A stretch of DNA of 64,000 bases from Archangium lipolyticum (GCF_024623785.1 NZ_JANKBZ010000026.1:62001-126000), one strand, 5' to 3'; positions 55,431-64,000 are shown, counted from the stretch's first letter. Translations and numbers: made by a program. Notes: generated from the letters alone by a model not told the origin.

Positions 55431-55997
55431 CTACGGCTCCCAGTTCTTGCCCGTCATCAGGTCGTAGGCGGGGTCCCGCTGGGATTCCTGCCGCAGTTCC
55501 AGCTTCACCGGATTGGAGATCACCCGCTCCGGCGTGGTGATGACCTCGGTGACGATGACTTCGTCACGGAGGATCTGCGTCACCTTGCCACCCTGGCGGC
55601 CCATGCGCGTGTTGCGGCGCACGATGTGGCCACGGCCCAGCGGATCCTCCACCATGGCCAGCGGATTGGCATCCCCGCTGACCACCGCCACCAGCTTGAG
55701 CTGGTCGATGTCCCACTGGCACAACGGCTCGTTGCAAGCCACCTGGGGCCCGAGCTGTGGCACGTCGGGCTTCAGCTCATCGACGGGGCTGCGGAACGGA
55801 TCACGCTTGCCCACCGGGTTGTAGTTGTAGACGTAGGTGGGCGGCGCCGCCACCGGAGTCTCCGCGGCCTTGTCCTTCTGGGACTCGGCGCTCGGCGGGC
55901 GCGGAGCGACGGGCGCTGGCGGAGGTGGTTCCTCGCCGCAACCCGTGAGCGCGAGGGCCAGTGCCCCCGAGATGAACATGGAGTGGAACGTCTTCAT
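55431..55997 (-). CDS. pilP: Type IV pilus alignment lipoprotein PilP
   Basis: 188 residues from the ATG at 55997; eight earlier codons are open but give no signal. Lipobox LALTGC. Residues 25-65 are proline-rich and disordered. The beta-sandwich at 70-188 contains YNPVGKRDPFRSPVDEL, then LCQWDIDQLKLVAVVSG and the DPLGRGHIV strand, the PilP hallmark. PilP links the PilN-PilO inner-membrane complex to the N0 region of PilQ. It is 59 bases after pilO and 68 before pilQ. Confidence 0.95.
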   Translation of the reverse strand: MKTFHSMFISGALALALTGCGEEPPPPAPVAPRPPSAESQKDKAAETPVAAPPTYVYNYNPVGKRDPFRSPVDELKPDVPQLGPQVACNEPLCQWDIDQLKLVAVVSGDANPLAMVEDPLGRGHIVRRNTRMGRQGGKVTQILRDEVIVTEVITTPERVISNPVKLELRQESQRDPAYDLMTGKNWEP

Positions 55998-56056
55998 CCT
56001 CTGGTCCCCTTGTCGCCCCATTTGCAGGACCGATCAAGTTTCCGAATGGAGTTCAT

Positions 56057-56668
56057 CTACTTCTTCTTGGAATCCTTCGACGGCGCCGCGGCCTTCGTGT
56101 TGACGAACCGGAAGGTGGTGGCCAGGAAGGAACTCTGGAGGACCACCTTCTCGTTCTTCAACTTGGCGCCGTCGAGCTTGATGTTGTTCACGTTCACGAT
56201 GCGCCGCATGTTCGCCACTTCCTGCAGGAACATGGCGATCTCATGGTAGTTGCCGCTCACCTGCATCTTGATGGGGATGCGCGCGAAGAAGTCACCGCCG
56301 CCCACCGACTCGGGGCCCGGCTCCACGCGGGCGATGGCCAGCCCGGACTTCTTGCCGATGTCGTTGAGCTGCGAGAGCAGCTCCTCGACGTCCTTGTTCT
56401 CGGGCAGCTCGGTGAGGGCCTCGGCCAGCCGCTGCTCCAGCACGTCCATCTCGCGCCGGCGCTCGTTGAGGTTCTGGGCGATCTCGCTCTTCTCGGCGAG
56501 GTCCAGATCCAACCGGCGCTGCTCGGCGCGCAGCCGCTCCATGTTCTCCTCGAGCGGCTGGATGACGAAGAAGAAGTTGGCGGCGGTCATCAACACCACC
56601 GCGGCCGCCAGCCCGCCGAACTTCACCGCGGGAGGAGCCTTGACGATCCTATCCAGGTACTTGTCCAT
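56057..56668 (-). CDS. pilO: Type IV pilus inner-membrane protein PilO
   Basis: 203 residues. One membrane helix at about 17-38 (FGGLAAAVVLMTAANFFFVI), a coiled coil at 40-95 (EENMERLRAEQRRLDLDLAE) and a ferredoxin-like periplasmic domain at 100-195 (LAIARVEPGPES, VSGNYHEIAMFLQEVANMRR). It pairs with PilN. The start lies 14 bases after pilN. Confidence 0.95.
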   Translation of the reverse strand: MDKYLDRIVKAPPAVKFGGLAAAVVLMTAANFFFVIQPLEENMERLRAEQRRLDLDLAEKSEIAQNLNERRREMDVLEQRLAEALTELPENKDVEELLSQLNDIGKKSGLAIARVEPGPESVGGGDFFARIPIKMQVSGNYHEIAMFLQEVANMRRIVNVNNIKLDGAKLKNEKVVLQSSFLATTFRFVNTKAAAPSKDSKKK

Positions 56669-56682
56669 GGCCTGCCGGCTCC

Positions 56683-57363
56683 TTAGATGGCGTAGTTGGC
56701 GGTGAGGGTGATGTCGAAGTCCACCGTTGCCAGGTCACCCGGCTTGGCCGTGTTGCTCTGTTGCTGGGTGCTCTTCAGGTCGACGTTGTTGAAGAAGGGC
56801 TTGATGTCGTTGACGGGGAACTCCTCGATGGCGACATCCGCCGCCACCAGCTCCACGCGCGACGTCTTGGCCTCGCGGCGCTGCTCCACCAGACGGCCGA
56901 TGCCCTTGGGCGTCCAGACCATGCTGTTGAGGTTGCGCATCAGCTCGGCCACGTCGTCGTGGCTGATGGCCGAGCCCTGCAGCTTCACGCTGCCGCGCTC
57001 CTCGTTGAAGCTCTTGATCCACGCCTTCTTCGGCAGGGAGGTGGCCAGGGCGTCGAGCAGACGCACCGGACCGGAGCGGCCCTTGCGCAGCTCGTCCAGC
57101 ACCGCCAGCTTCTTCTCCACCTCGACCTTGCGGGCGTTGATGTTCTTCACCTCGCCAATGGTCTTGTCGAGCTCGGCGATGCGCCGGTTGGTGTCGGCGA
57201 TGCCCTTGCGCTGGCGCTCGACCACACCGTCACGGTCCGAGTACCAGAAGTAGTTGCCTACGAGCGCGGCGACGAGCACGACCGCGAAGAGGACCAGGAT
57301 CTGCCGGCCCATGCTCTGCGTGGCTTTGGCGCGGACGGGCAGAAGGTTGATGCGGATCATCAT
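56683..57363 (-). CDS. pilN: Type IV pilus inner-membrane protein PilN
   Basis: 226 residues. The conserved N-terminal MIRINLLPVRAK, the segment that docks onto cytoplasmic PilM, starts the protein; two ATGs in a row leave one residue unsure. A membrane helix covers about 22-43, a coiled coil 48-100, and the periplasmic ferredoxin-like domain 105-226 (PKKAWIKSFNEERGSVKLQG). It heterodimerises with PilO. It lies 30 bases after pilM. Confidence 0.95.
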   Translation of the reverse strand: MMIRINLLPVRAKATQSMGRQILVLFAVVLVAALVGNYFWYSDRDGVVERQRKGIADTNRRIAELDKTIGEVKNINARKVEVEKKLAVLDELRKGRSGPVRLLDALATSLPKKAWIKSFNEERGSVKLQGSAISHDDVAELMRNLNSMVWTPKGIGRLVEQRREAKTSRVELVAADVAIEEFPVNDIKPFFNNVDLKSTQQQSNTAKPGDLATVDFDITLTANYAI

Positions 57364-57393
57364 GTGCGTCAGTCCTTCGAAGCAGGGGGAAGA

Positions 57394-58476
57394 TCAACCG
57401 AGCTTGTCGCCCGGGCGGCGAAGCGCCAGACCCACGGCCACCGCGGCCATCGGCGCCACCTCCATGATGAAGGCGGGGTCGAACTTGCGGTTGTCCACGT
57501 CGATCTTCCGGAAGGGGTTGAGGATCTCCACCGGCACGCCCACCCGCGTCTCGATGGTCTTGAACAGCGCCGGAATCTTGGCGGTTCCACCGGAGAGGTA
57601 GACCTTGGTGAAGTTGGCATCCACGGCGGTGCCCGCGTAGAAGTCCAGCGAGCGCTGGATTTCACCTGCCACCTGCTCGGCCACACTCATCAGCACCCGC
57701 TCCACTTCCTGCGGGACGACCGCGTCCGAGTCACCGCGGGTGCCGCCGATCTTCAGCGCCTCGGCCTCCTCGTAGGAGACGTTGAGCTGCTTCTGGATCT
57801 CCTCGGTGAACTGGTTGCCGCCGATGGTGACGTCACGGGTGAAGACGGTGATGCCGTTGGAGATGATGTTGATGTTCACCACCGAGGCGCCCGCGTTGAT
57901 GAGCACCACCGTCTCCTTGTCGGGGACGTCGTAGTTGGAGGCGAACATGTTCTGGACGGCGAAGGCGTCCACGTCCACCACCACCGGCTGCAGCCCCGAC
58001 TCGGAGACCACGGTGGTGTAGTCGTTGATCATGTCCTTCTTGGCCGCGACCAGCAGCACGTCCATCTGGCCGGTGGCGTCATTGCCGCCCGCGTCCAGGA
58101 TCTGCGTGTCGATGTTCACGTCCTTCACGTCGAAGGGGATGTACTGCTCCGCCTCCCACTGGATGCTCTCCTCGAGCTCTTCCTGGCTCATGCGGGGCAT
58201 CTGGATCTTCTTGATGATGACCGAGTGGCCGGAGACGCCGATGGCGACCTCCTTGTTCTTCACCTTCAGCTCGGACATCAGCTCCTGGAGCGCCTGGACG
58301 ATGGCGGTGGAGTTCATCAACGCGCCGTCGACGATGGCCTCGGGGGGCAGCGGCTTCATGCCGAAGCTCTGCAGCGCGTAGCTCACCTGGCCACGCTTGC
58401 GCTGCTCCTTGAGCAGGATCATCTTCACCGAGGTCGATCCGATATCGAGACCGAGAGCCAGCTTTCCCTTCGCCAT
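57394..58476 (-). CDS. pilM: Type IV pilus actin-like protein PilM
   Basis: 360 residues. Actin-like ATPase motifs: LGLDIGSTSVKMILLKEQ (phosphate 1), INAGASVVNINIISNG (phosphate 2) and KVYLSGGTAKIPAL (adenosine). It is cytoplasmic and binds the PilN tail, linking the cytoplasmic ring to the alignment complex. It is the first gene of pilMNOPQ, and a 212-base gap ahead of it holds candidate promoters. Confidence 0.97.
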   Translation of the reverse strand: MAKGKLALGLDIGSTSVKMILLKEQRKRGQVSYALQSFGMKPLPPEAIVDGALMNSTAIVQALQELMSELKVKNKEVAIGVSGHSVIIKKIQMPRMSQEELEESIQWEAEQYIPFDVKDVNIDTQILDAGGNDATGQMDVLLVAAKKDMINDYTTVVSESGLQPVVVDVDAFAVQNMFASNYDVPDKETVVLINAGASVVNINIISNGITVFTRDVTIGGNQFTEEIQKQLNVSYEEAEALKIGGTRGDSDAVVPQEVERVLMSVAEQVAGEIQRSLDFYAGTAVDANFTKVYLSGGTAKIPALFKTIETRVGVPVEILNPFRKIDVDNRKFDPAFIMEVAPMAAVAVGLALRRPGDKLG

Positions 58477-58604
58477 ACAGTCGTTGCTCCGTGGAGGGGC
58501 CGCCAGCGTAGCACCGGCTCGCGAGCCCTCCTAAAAAGTGCTCCGCGCCAGCCCGCAGGGCAGCCGGCCAATCCCCCGAAATCCCACGGCGGTGGACCCA
58601 CGCC

Positions 58605-58648
58605 GCATTCCAAGTGCCGATTTTCCGGCCTCGGACGCGTCTCGTCAA
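58605..58648 (-). promoter_or_regulatory. pilM: Overlapping promoter candidates ahead of pilM
   Basis: On the minus strand TTGACG (58643-58648) and GAAAAT (58620-58625) with a 17-base spacer make a plausible sigma-70 promoter. Just downstream GGCACTTGGAATGC (58605-58618) has the GG and GC pair exactly 12 bases apart, as sigma-54 promoters require. Either would give a leader of about 120-140 bases before the pilM ATG. Both are by eye only. Confidence 0.45.
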
Positions 58649-58688
58649 ATCGGCCCTTTCGACGCTCCGTCCCCTATTGAGCGGCCAG

Positions 58689-60107
58689 TCAGCCTCGCTC
58701 ACCCTCCGCGTCCGGGTCGATTCCGTACTCCTTGATTTTGTACAGCAGGGCCCGATGGCTGATCTCCAACACCTCGGCGGCGCGGGTGCGATTGCCGCGA
58801 GTCCGGCGCAGGGCGGCGCGGATGTAGGACTCCTCCAGCTCACGGATGGCCTGCTTGAGGGACAGGTTGGCGTCGGGAGGGGGGTGCGTGGGGGTGGGGG
58901 AAGGTTGCGTGGTGGCCGGCGCGGGCGCGGTCCAGAGCCGCTCCGGCAGGTTCTGCGGGAGGATCAGCGCGCCCTCGGCCAGCAGGACCGCGCGCTCCAC
59001 GGCGTTCTCCAGCTCGCGCACGTTTCCCGGCCACGTGTAGGAGGCCATCAGCGCCTCGGCCTCGGGGCTGAAGCCCCGCACGGGCGGCTCGCGGTTGAGC
59101 TCGCGGTTGAAGCGCGCGAGGAAGGAGCGCGCCAGCAGGGGGATGTCGCTGGTGCGCTCGCGCAGGGGCGGCACCCGCACGTTCACCACGTTGAGCCGGT
59201 AGTAGAGGTCCTCGCGGAACTCGCCCCGCTCCACCAGCCGGCCCAGGTCGCGCAGCGTGGCGGCGATGACGCGCACATCCACCTTCTCCGCGCGGTTCTC
59301 TCCCACCGGGCGGATCTCCCCTTCCTGTAGCACGCGCAACAGCTTCACCTGGGCGGGAGGAGGCAGCTCTCCCACCTCGTCGAGGAAGAGCGTGCCGCCG
59401 TCGGCCTCGCTGAAGAGGCCCCGGCGGGCGGTGCGCGCGTCGGTGAAGGCGCCCCGGGCGTGGCCGAAGAGCTCGCTCTCGATGAGGCCCGCGGGGATGG
59501 CGCCACAGTTGACGGCGACGAAGGGCATGGCGGCCCGGGGCGAGCGCGCGTGCAGTGCCCGTGCGACGAGCTCCTTGCCCGTCCCGCTCTCTCCGGTGAT
59601 GAGGACCGTGGTGCCCACCGGCGCCAGCCGCTCCACCTGCCGCAGCACCACGCGAAGGGGCTCGCTCTCGCCGAGGATGCGCTCCACGGGCACGTCCCCG
59701 CCCACTCCCCGCAGGCGCCGGTTCTCGCGCAGCAGCCGCTCTCGCTCCTCCGCCTTGCGCAGGACGAAGACGATCTCCTCGGGCTTGAAGGGCTTGCGCA
59801 CGTAGTCGTACGCCCCGGCGCCCACCGCCTCGAGCGCCTGCTCCCGCGAGCCGTACGCGCTCATCACCACCACCGTCAGTCCCGGGTGCTCGGCGAGCGC
59901 CTGGCGCAGCACGGACAGGCCATCGCGCCGGGGCATGCGCACGTCACACAGCAGCACGTCGTAGCCACGCGCGGCCAGCTCCCGCAGCGCCTCCTCGCCG
60001 TCGGACACCGCACGCACCTCGTAGCCCAGCCCGGACAGCACCAGGGTGAGGACGTGGCGCACGGAGGGCTCGTCGTCGGCGACGAGGATGCTGCGGAAGA
60101 GGGCCAT
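58689..60107 (-). CDS. pilR2: NtrC-family response regulator (PilR2-like)
   Basis: 472 residues from the ATG at 60107; 12 earlier codons are open but precede the family start. Receiver domain 1-120 with phosphoacceptor Asp55 (LLCDVRMPRRDG) and Lys105. AAA+ domain 140-380 with Walker A GESGTGKE (Lys178) and Walker B GGTLFLDEVGEL. The sigma-54-contact loop reads GAFTDA (219-224) instead of GAFTGA. A Pro/Thr linker precedes a Fis-type helix-turn-helix at the end (GNRTRAAEVLEISHRALLYK). Place between pilM and the kinase gene matches Myxococcus pilR2. Its targets are unknown; pilM and pilA regions are candidates. Confidence 0.88.
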   Translation of the reverse strand: MALFRSILVADDEPSVRHVLTLVLSGLGYEVRAVSDGEEALRELAARGYDVLLCDVRMPRRDGLSVLRQALAEHPGLTVVVMSAYGSREQALEAVGAGAYDYVRKPFKPEEIVFVLRKAEERERLLRENRRLRGVGGDVPVERILGESEPLRVVLRQVERLAPVGTTVLITGESGTGKELVARALHARSPRAAMPFVAVNCGAIPAGLIESELFGHARGAFTDARTARRGLFSEADGGTLFLDEVGELPPPAQVKLLRVLQEGEIRPVGENRAEKVDVRVIAATLRDLGRLVERGEFREDLYYRLNVVNVRVPPLRERTSDIPLLARSFLARFNRELNREPPVRGFSPEAEALMASYTWPGNVRELENAVERAVLLAEGALILPQNLPERLWTAPAPATTQPSPTPTHPPPDANLSLKQAIRELEESYIRAALRRTRGNRTRAAEVLEISHRALLYKIKEYGIDPDAEGERG

Positions 60108-60157
60108 GGAGACACCCCAGAAGTAGCCCACTCCCGGGGACACGGCCAGATTCCGCC

Positions 60158-61279
60158 TCAGACGCCCGGCAGGCGGACGGAGAAGCGAGCACCGCCCTCC
60201 GGGACGTTCTCCACCGTCAGCCGTCCCCCCATCCCCTCGGCCAGGTGCCGCGACACGGCCAGCCCCAGCCCCGTGCCGTGGCCGGGCTCACGGGTGGTGA
60301 AGAAGGGCTCGAAGAGGCGCGGCATCACCTCCGGCGGGATCCCAGGGCCCGTGTCCTCCACCACCAGCAGCACGTCCCCTCCCCCACTCCGGGCGGAAAG
60401 CCGGACGACCCCCTCCCCCCCCATGGCCTGCACCGCGTTGAGCAACAGGTTGATGACGATCTGCGACAGCGGCCCGGAGTCCGCCCGTGCCAGCAGGCCG
60501 GGAGCGAGCTCGAGGACCAGCTTCACCCGCGAGAAGTCCCGCCCGGCCTTCACCAACTGCACGCACGTCTCCACCACGTGCCCCACGTCCACCGGCCCCA
60601 ACCGCTCCCGCCCCGGGCGGCCGATCTCCAGCAACCCCCGCACGATGCCGTCGATGCGCTGCACCTCATGATCGATGCGCGCGAGGTACTCCTGCACCTC
60701 GGGATCCTTCGTCCGGGCACCGGCCAGCGAGAGGTAGCCGAGGATGCCCGCCAGCGGGTTGCCGACCTCGTGGGCGACGCCCGCCGCGAGCCGCCCCACG
60801 GTCGCCAGCCGCTCCGTGGAGACGAGCTCGGTCTGCGCCAGGGCCAGACGGGCGTTGGCGGCGCGCAGCGCCTCCATCTGCTGCCGGGTGGTGTCCTGCT
60901 CCCGCTGGAGCACAGCCGCCATGCGGGAGAGCGCCCGCTGGATGCGCGAGAGCATCGGCCCCGCGCTCACCGGCATCGCCACGTCCAGCTCCAACCGCCC
61001 GAGCTGCTCCACCACCTCCTCGGTGCGCCGCAGGGGCCGGCCCACCATGAAGTCCAGCACCCCGTACGCCACGACGGTGAGCAGCACCAGATCCAGCCCG
61101 AGGAGGAACGGCAACGAGCCGAGCGTCCGCGCCAGCACCAGGGACTCGGGCGAGCCATCCGCCGCGCAGTGACGCACCGCCTCCATCAACGACAGGAGCG
61201 GCCGCTGCAGGGAGAGCCAGGTGAGGCCCGTGCCCACCACGCTGAGAAGGAAGGCGACGCTGGCGACCCGCCACTTCAT
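60158..61279 (-). CDS. pilS2: Membrane histidine kinase (PilS2-like)
   Basis: 373 residues. Two membrane helices at about 5-24 and 55-75 enclose a short periplasmic loop of about 30 residues, then a HAMP-like linker (78-130) and coiled coil. The HisKA box is VGRLAAGVAHEVGNPLAGIL with phosphoacceptor His170. The HATPase domain has LLLNAVQAMG, DTGPGIPPEV and GTGLGLAVS. All key residues are standard, unlike the two orphan kinases in this window. The gene ends 50 bases before the regulator and starts 16 bases after pilD, so the three read as one operon. Confidence 0.9.
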   Translation of the reverse strand: MKWRVASVAFLLSVVGTGLTWLSLQRPLLSLMEAVRHCAADGSPESLVLARTLGSLPFLLGLDLVLLTVVAYGVLDFMVGRPLRRTEEVVEQLGRLELDVAMPVSAGPMLSRIQRALSRMAAVLQREQDTTRQQMEALRAANARLALAQTELVSTERLATVGRLAAGVAHEVGNPLAGILGYLSLAGARTKDPEVQEYLARIDHEVQRIDGIVRGLLEIGRPGRERLGPVDVGHVVETCVQLVKAGRDFSRVKLVLELAPGLLARADSGPLSQIVINLLLNAVQAMGGEGVVRLSARSGGGDVLLVVEDTGPGIPPEVMPRLFEPFFTTREPGHGTGLGLAVSRHLAEGMGGRLTVENVPEGGARFSVRLPGV

Positions 61280-61295
61280 CCGCGCCCGCGCTCCC

Positions 61296-62348
61296 TCACG
61301 GCACTCCCGTCAGCAGGACGTCGATCGGCATTGGCAGCACCTCGCGCAGCCACGGGCCGAGCAGCATCACCTCGAGCGCGGCGAGCGCCAGCCAGGGACC
61401 GAACGGAATGTTGGTGGGGCCCGGGACCCAGTCGTCCTCGTCCTCATCCCCCTCCGCGTCCCCCCGGCCCTCGCCCCCGGTCCCCTCCTGCGCCGGGCTG
61501 GCGCTGGCGGAGTCCACCGAGGGCTCCCGTGCGTCGGGCGCCGGGGTGGGAGGCACCTCGGTGGAAACCCCGGGCGGCCCCGCGGCGCTTTCCGTCTCCA
61601 CTTCCGTCTCCGGCGCCGGTCCCGCCCGCCCGCGGAAGAGCAGCAGCAGCGAGCCCACCACCGCGCCCTGGAACGAGGAGAGGAAGATGACGCCGAGCAG
61701 CACCTTCCAGCCGAGGAAGGCGCCGATGAGCGCCAGCAGGAACTTGTCGCCCCCGCCCAGCGCCTCCTTCTTGAAGATCTTCTCCCCCAACCATTCCAGC
61801 GCCCAGAAGACGAAGAACCCGGCCGCCGCGCCGATGACCGAGGCGATCAGCCGATCCATGCCGATGGGCACCGACAGCACCACACCGGCGGCGATGCCCG
61901 GCAGGGTCAGCTCATGAGGGAGGATCCAATGCTCCAGATCGATGAAGGCCAGCGGCACCAGCACCATCACCATCACCAGGGCGGACACCAGCTCCGGAGT
62001 CCAACCGAAGCGCCGCTGGCTGGCGAAGAAGAGCAGCGCGGTGAGCAGCTCGATGGCCGGGTAGCGCCAGGAGATGGGCTGGCCGCAGGAGCGACAGCGC
62101 GCTCGCAATGCCATCCACGACAGGACTGGAATGTTCTCGTACCACGCGAGTTGATGCCCACACTTGGGGCAACGCGAGCGCGGCCGGACGATGCTCTGAT
62201 CGTAAGGCACACGGGCGATCACGACATTCAAGAAACTGCCGAAGAGCAGGCCCATGATGACGATCAGCGCCACGGCCGCTCCCTCCAACGCCTGAGGAGT
62301 CACGTTCTGCGTCCCTTCTTCCGCGAGGAGCTCCTGATCGCGCAGCAT
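61296..62348 (-). CDS. pilD: Prepilin peptidase PilD
   Basis: 350 residues. The zinc-type cytoplasmic loop has Cys60, Cys63, Cys85 and Cys88 (CPKCGHQLAWYENIPVLSW, CRSCG). The two catalytic aspartates are Asp137 (FIDLEHWILP) and Asp201 in the GGGDKFLL motif. About eight membrane helices are present. An unusual insertion at about 241-312, rich in Pro, Glu, Ser and Asp (ends DEDEDDWVPGP), splits the last helices before the conserved IPFGPWLA. It cleaves and N-methylates prepilins such as PilA, encoded 202 bases away on the other strand. Confidence 0.95.
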   Translation of the reverse strand: MLRDQELLAEEGTQNVTPQALEGAAVALIVIMGLLFGSFLNVVIARVPYDQSIVRPRSRCPKCGHQLAWYENIPVLSWMALRARCRSCGQPISWRYPAIELLTALLFFASQRRFGWTPELVSALVMVMVLVPLAFIDLEHWILPHELTLPGIAAGVVLSVPIGMDRLIASVIGAAAGFFVFWALEWLGEKIFKKEALGGGDKFLLALIGAFLGWKVLLGVIFLSSFQGAVVGSLLLLFRGRAGPAPETEVETESAAGPPGVSTEVPPTPAPDAREPSVDSASASPAQEGTGGEGRGDAEGDEDEDDWVPGPTNIPFGPWLALAALEVMLLGPWLREVLPMPIDVLLTGVP

Positions 62349-62382
62349 AGAGCCCGGGCGCGCACCGCGGGCGGACGATTCC

Positions 62383-62398
62383 TGTCACCCTGGTGACA
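62383..62398. promoter_or_regulatory. TGTCACC-N2-GGTGACA palindrome, candidate enhancer site for pilA
   Basis: A perfect inverted repeat with 7-base arms, 85 bases upstream of the pilA -24 element (about 110 bases from the expected start of transcription). This is the distance at which sigma-54 activators such as PilR bind. It contains TGTC half-sites, the core reported for PilR in Pseudomonas. The pilD start codon is 35 bases to its left. Confidence 0.6.
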
Positions 62399-62482
62399 AA
62401 AATTGGCACCTGACTGCCCATTCCGGGCACCCGGAGCGATGCAAGTCCTTGGATCCGCATCACGGGCCGGGTGGTTTGACCG

Positions 62483-62498
62483 TGGCACCGTTCGTGCT
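62483..62498 (+). promoter_or_regulatory. pilA: Sigma-54 promoter of pilA
   Basis: TGGCACCGTTCGTGCT matches the sigma-54 consensus (TGGCAC, five bases, T-T-G-C-A/T) with the GG and GC at exact spacing. Transcription should start near 62510, leaving a leader of about 40 bases. Myxococcus pilA is known to need sigma-54 and PilR. Confidence 0.85.
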
Positions 62499-62550
62499 AT
62501 TCCTCAGGACGGCTTCGGCCGCAACCCATCCTTCACCCGAAGGGACTCCC

Positions 62551-63204
<654 letters not shown>

Positions 63205-63241
63205 GCTGACCTGCCGGGCAACCGGCACGTCGAAATTCGGG

Positions 63242-63277
63242 GGGCACTCGGGGATGATCCGGGTGCCCTTCTTGTTT
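63242..63277 (+). terminator. Intrinsic terminator after pilA
   Basis: GGGCACTCGG and CCGGGTGCCC form a 10-base stem (one G-T pair) around a 7-base loop, followed by TTCTTGTTT. It starts 37 bases past the pilA stop, so most pilA transcripts should end before the next gene. Confidence 0.88.
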
Positions 63278-63303
63278 GAGGGTGCACTGTTTTCGACCCA
63301 ATC

Positions 63304-64000
63304 ATGATGAGGACACGAGCCCCCCTTCTTCCCCTGATCGTCGGTGTCATCTGCCTGGGCGCAGTGGCCGTGCTGGCCGCCCCTCCGCGCAAGCCGCCGC
63401 GAGGTCCCCACCAGGAGCCGATGCTGCCTCGCAAGGAGGTCCTTCAGGTGGTGGGGCGCAGTCAGCTGCCCCTCCTCGTGGACTACCTGTGGATCCAACT
63501 CCTCCAGGAGACCGGACGGGCGAGGACCGCCGAGGAGTACCTCGACATCTACCCCTACGCGGATCTCATCACCGACCTGGATCCCCAGTTCGACACCGTC
63601 TACCGCTTCGCGGGTAGCGCCCTGCCCACCAATCTCGGACGGGAGACGTGGGTGAACACGGAGGAGTCGACCCGCCTGCTGCGCAAGGGCCTGCCTCTCT
63701 TCCCGGATGATGTGCGGCTGCTGATGCTGCTGGCCTACAACCTGAGCACCTTCCACAAGCAGTACCGGGAGGCCGCCCAGGTCCTGGAGCAGGCCTCCAA
63801 GCTCCCCGGCGCTCCCGAGTACCTCTCCGCCCTGGCCACTCGCCTCTACGCCCAGTCGGGCGAAGTGGAGGCGGGCATGGCCCTGGCCCAGTCGCTGGTC
63901 GAATCCGCGGAGGACGAGGAGACGCGGGCCGCTTTCGAACAACGCATCCGCGATCTGGAGATGGAGGCGCAGTTGCAGCGGGTGGACAAGGCCATCGCCA
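63304..64000 (+). CDS. TPR-like protein in the pilG position (3' end cut by window edge)
   Basis: 232 codons from an ATG pair at 63304 to the right edge, no stop reached. A hydrophobic start (APLLPLIVGVICLGAVAVLA) acts as membrane anchor or signal. Then come VVGRSQLPLLVDYLWIQLLQ and helical pairs of TPR type (LLRKGLPLFPDDVRLLMLLA, YREAAQVLEQASKLPGAPEY). In Myxococcus pilA is followed by pilG, encoding an accessory protein that works with the PilH/PilI ABC transporter. Position suggests the same here, but sequence alone does not prove it. Confidence 0.7.
   Translation, partial: MMRTRAPLLPLIVGVICLGAVAVLAAPPRKPPRGPHQEPMLPRKEVLQVVGRSQLPLLVDYLWIQLLQETGRARTAEEYLDIYPYADLITDLDPQFDTVYRFAGSALPTNLGRETWVNTEESTRLLRKGLPLFPDDVRLLMLLAYNLSTFHKQYREAAQVLEQASKLPGAPEYLSALATRLYAQSGEVEAGMALAQSLVESAEDEETRAAFEQRIRDLEMEAQLQRVDKAIA

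Noticed and set aside
52705-55467. A 920-codon plus-strand frame opposite pilQ
   Set aside because: Antisense shadow of a well-recognised secretin gene.

Overview
The window is high-GC DNA from a myxobacterium, most likely of the Cystobacterineae (Archangium/Cystobacter/Myxococcus-like). The basis is the gene content: a CarF-type desaturase, a secretin with three AMIN domains, the TPR protein SgmX, an Omp85 protein with about seven POTRA domains, an accB-accC-efp block beside the type IV pilus genes, many lipoproteins and orphan histidine kinases. Coding density is high. I see no rRNA, tRNA, CRISPR array, prophage or insertion sequence.

Left part (1-14 kb). On the minus strand lie a truncated LysR regulator, an S41 protease, an alpha/beta hydrolase, a Gfo/Idh/MocA oxidoreductase and a tightly overlapping ftsE-ftsX-envC divisome cluster whose EnvC-like protein has lost the zinc ligands of its LytM domain. 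carF, an unusual sensor kinase and a small GNAT-like gene follow on the plus strand, then murI and a lipoprotein with three internal repeats on the minus strand.

Middle (14-37 kb). A tolQ-tolR-tolA-tolB operon without pal is followed by two tandem genes for small secreted cysteine-rich proteins, framed by copies of a palindromic intergenic repeat. Next come a class V aminotransferase, a second unusual kinase, a decayed copy of the aminotransferase 3' end, ppx/gppA and a Spinster-type transporter. Metabolic and envelope genes follow: old-yellow-enzyme reductase, kelch protein, arylamine N-acetyltransferase, a large unknown protein with a possible nuclease-like C-terminus, acyltransferase, amidohydrolase, GH5, GH13, a GDPD lipoprotein with a probable CTG start, and a LysM-transglycosylase.

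Right part (37-64 kb). A long minus-strand run holds Omp85/TamA-like, TamB, a GspA/ExeA-like ATPase, SgmX, AccC, AccB, EF-P, a roadblock protein, a lipoprotein, PilQ-P-O-N-M, a PilR2/PilS2-like two-component pair and the prepilin peptidase PilD. The major pilin gene pilA reads the opposite way from an intergenic region carrying a near-consensus sigma-54 promoter and an upstream palindrome. After it comes a partial TPR-like gene in the place expected for pilG. Together this is the structural, assembly and regulatory core of the type IVa pilus used in twitching (S-) motility, joined to outer-membrane biogenesis genes.

A family of seven palindromic repeats is spread through the window. Six of them sit just after a gene's stop codon, in the same orientation relative to that gene.
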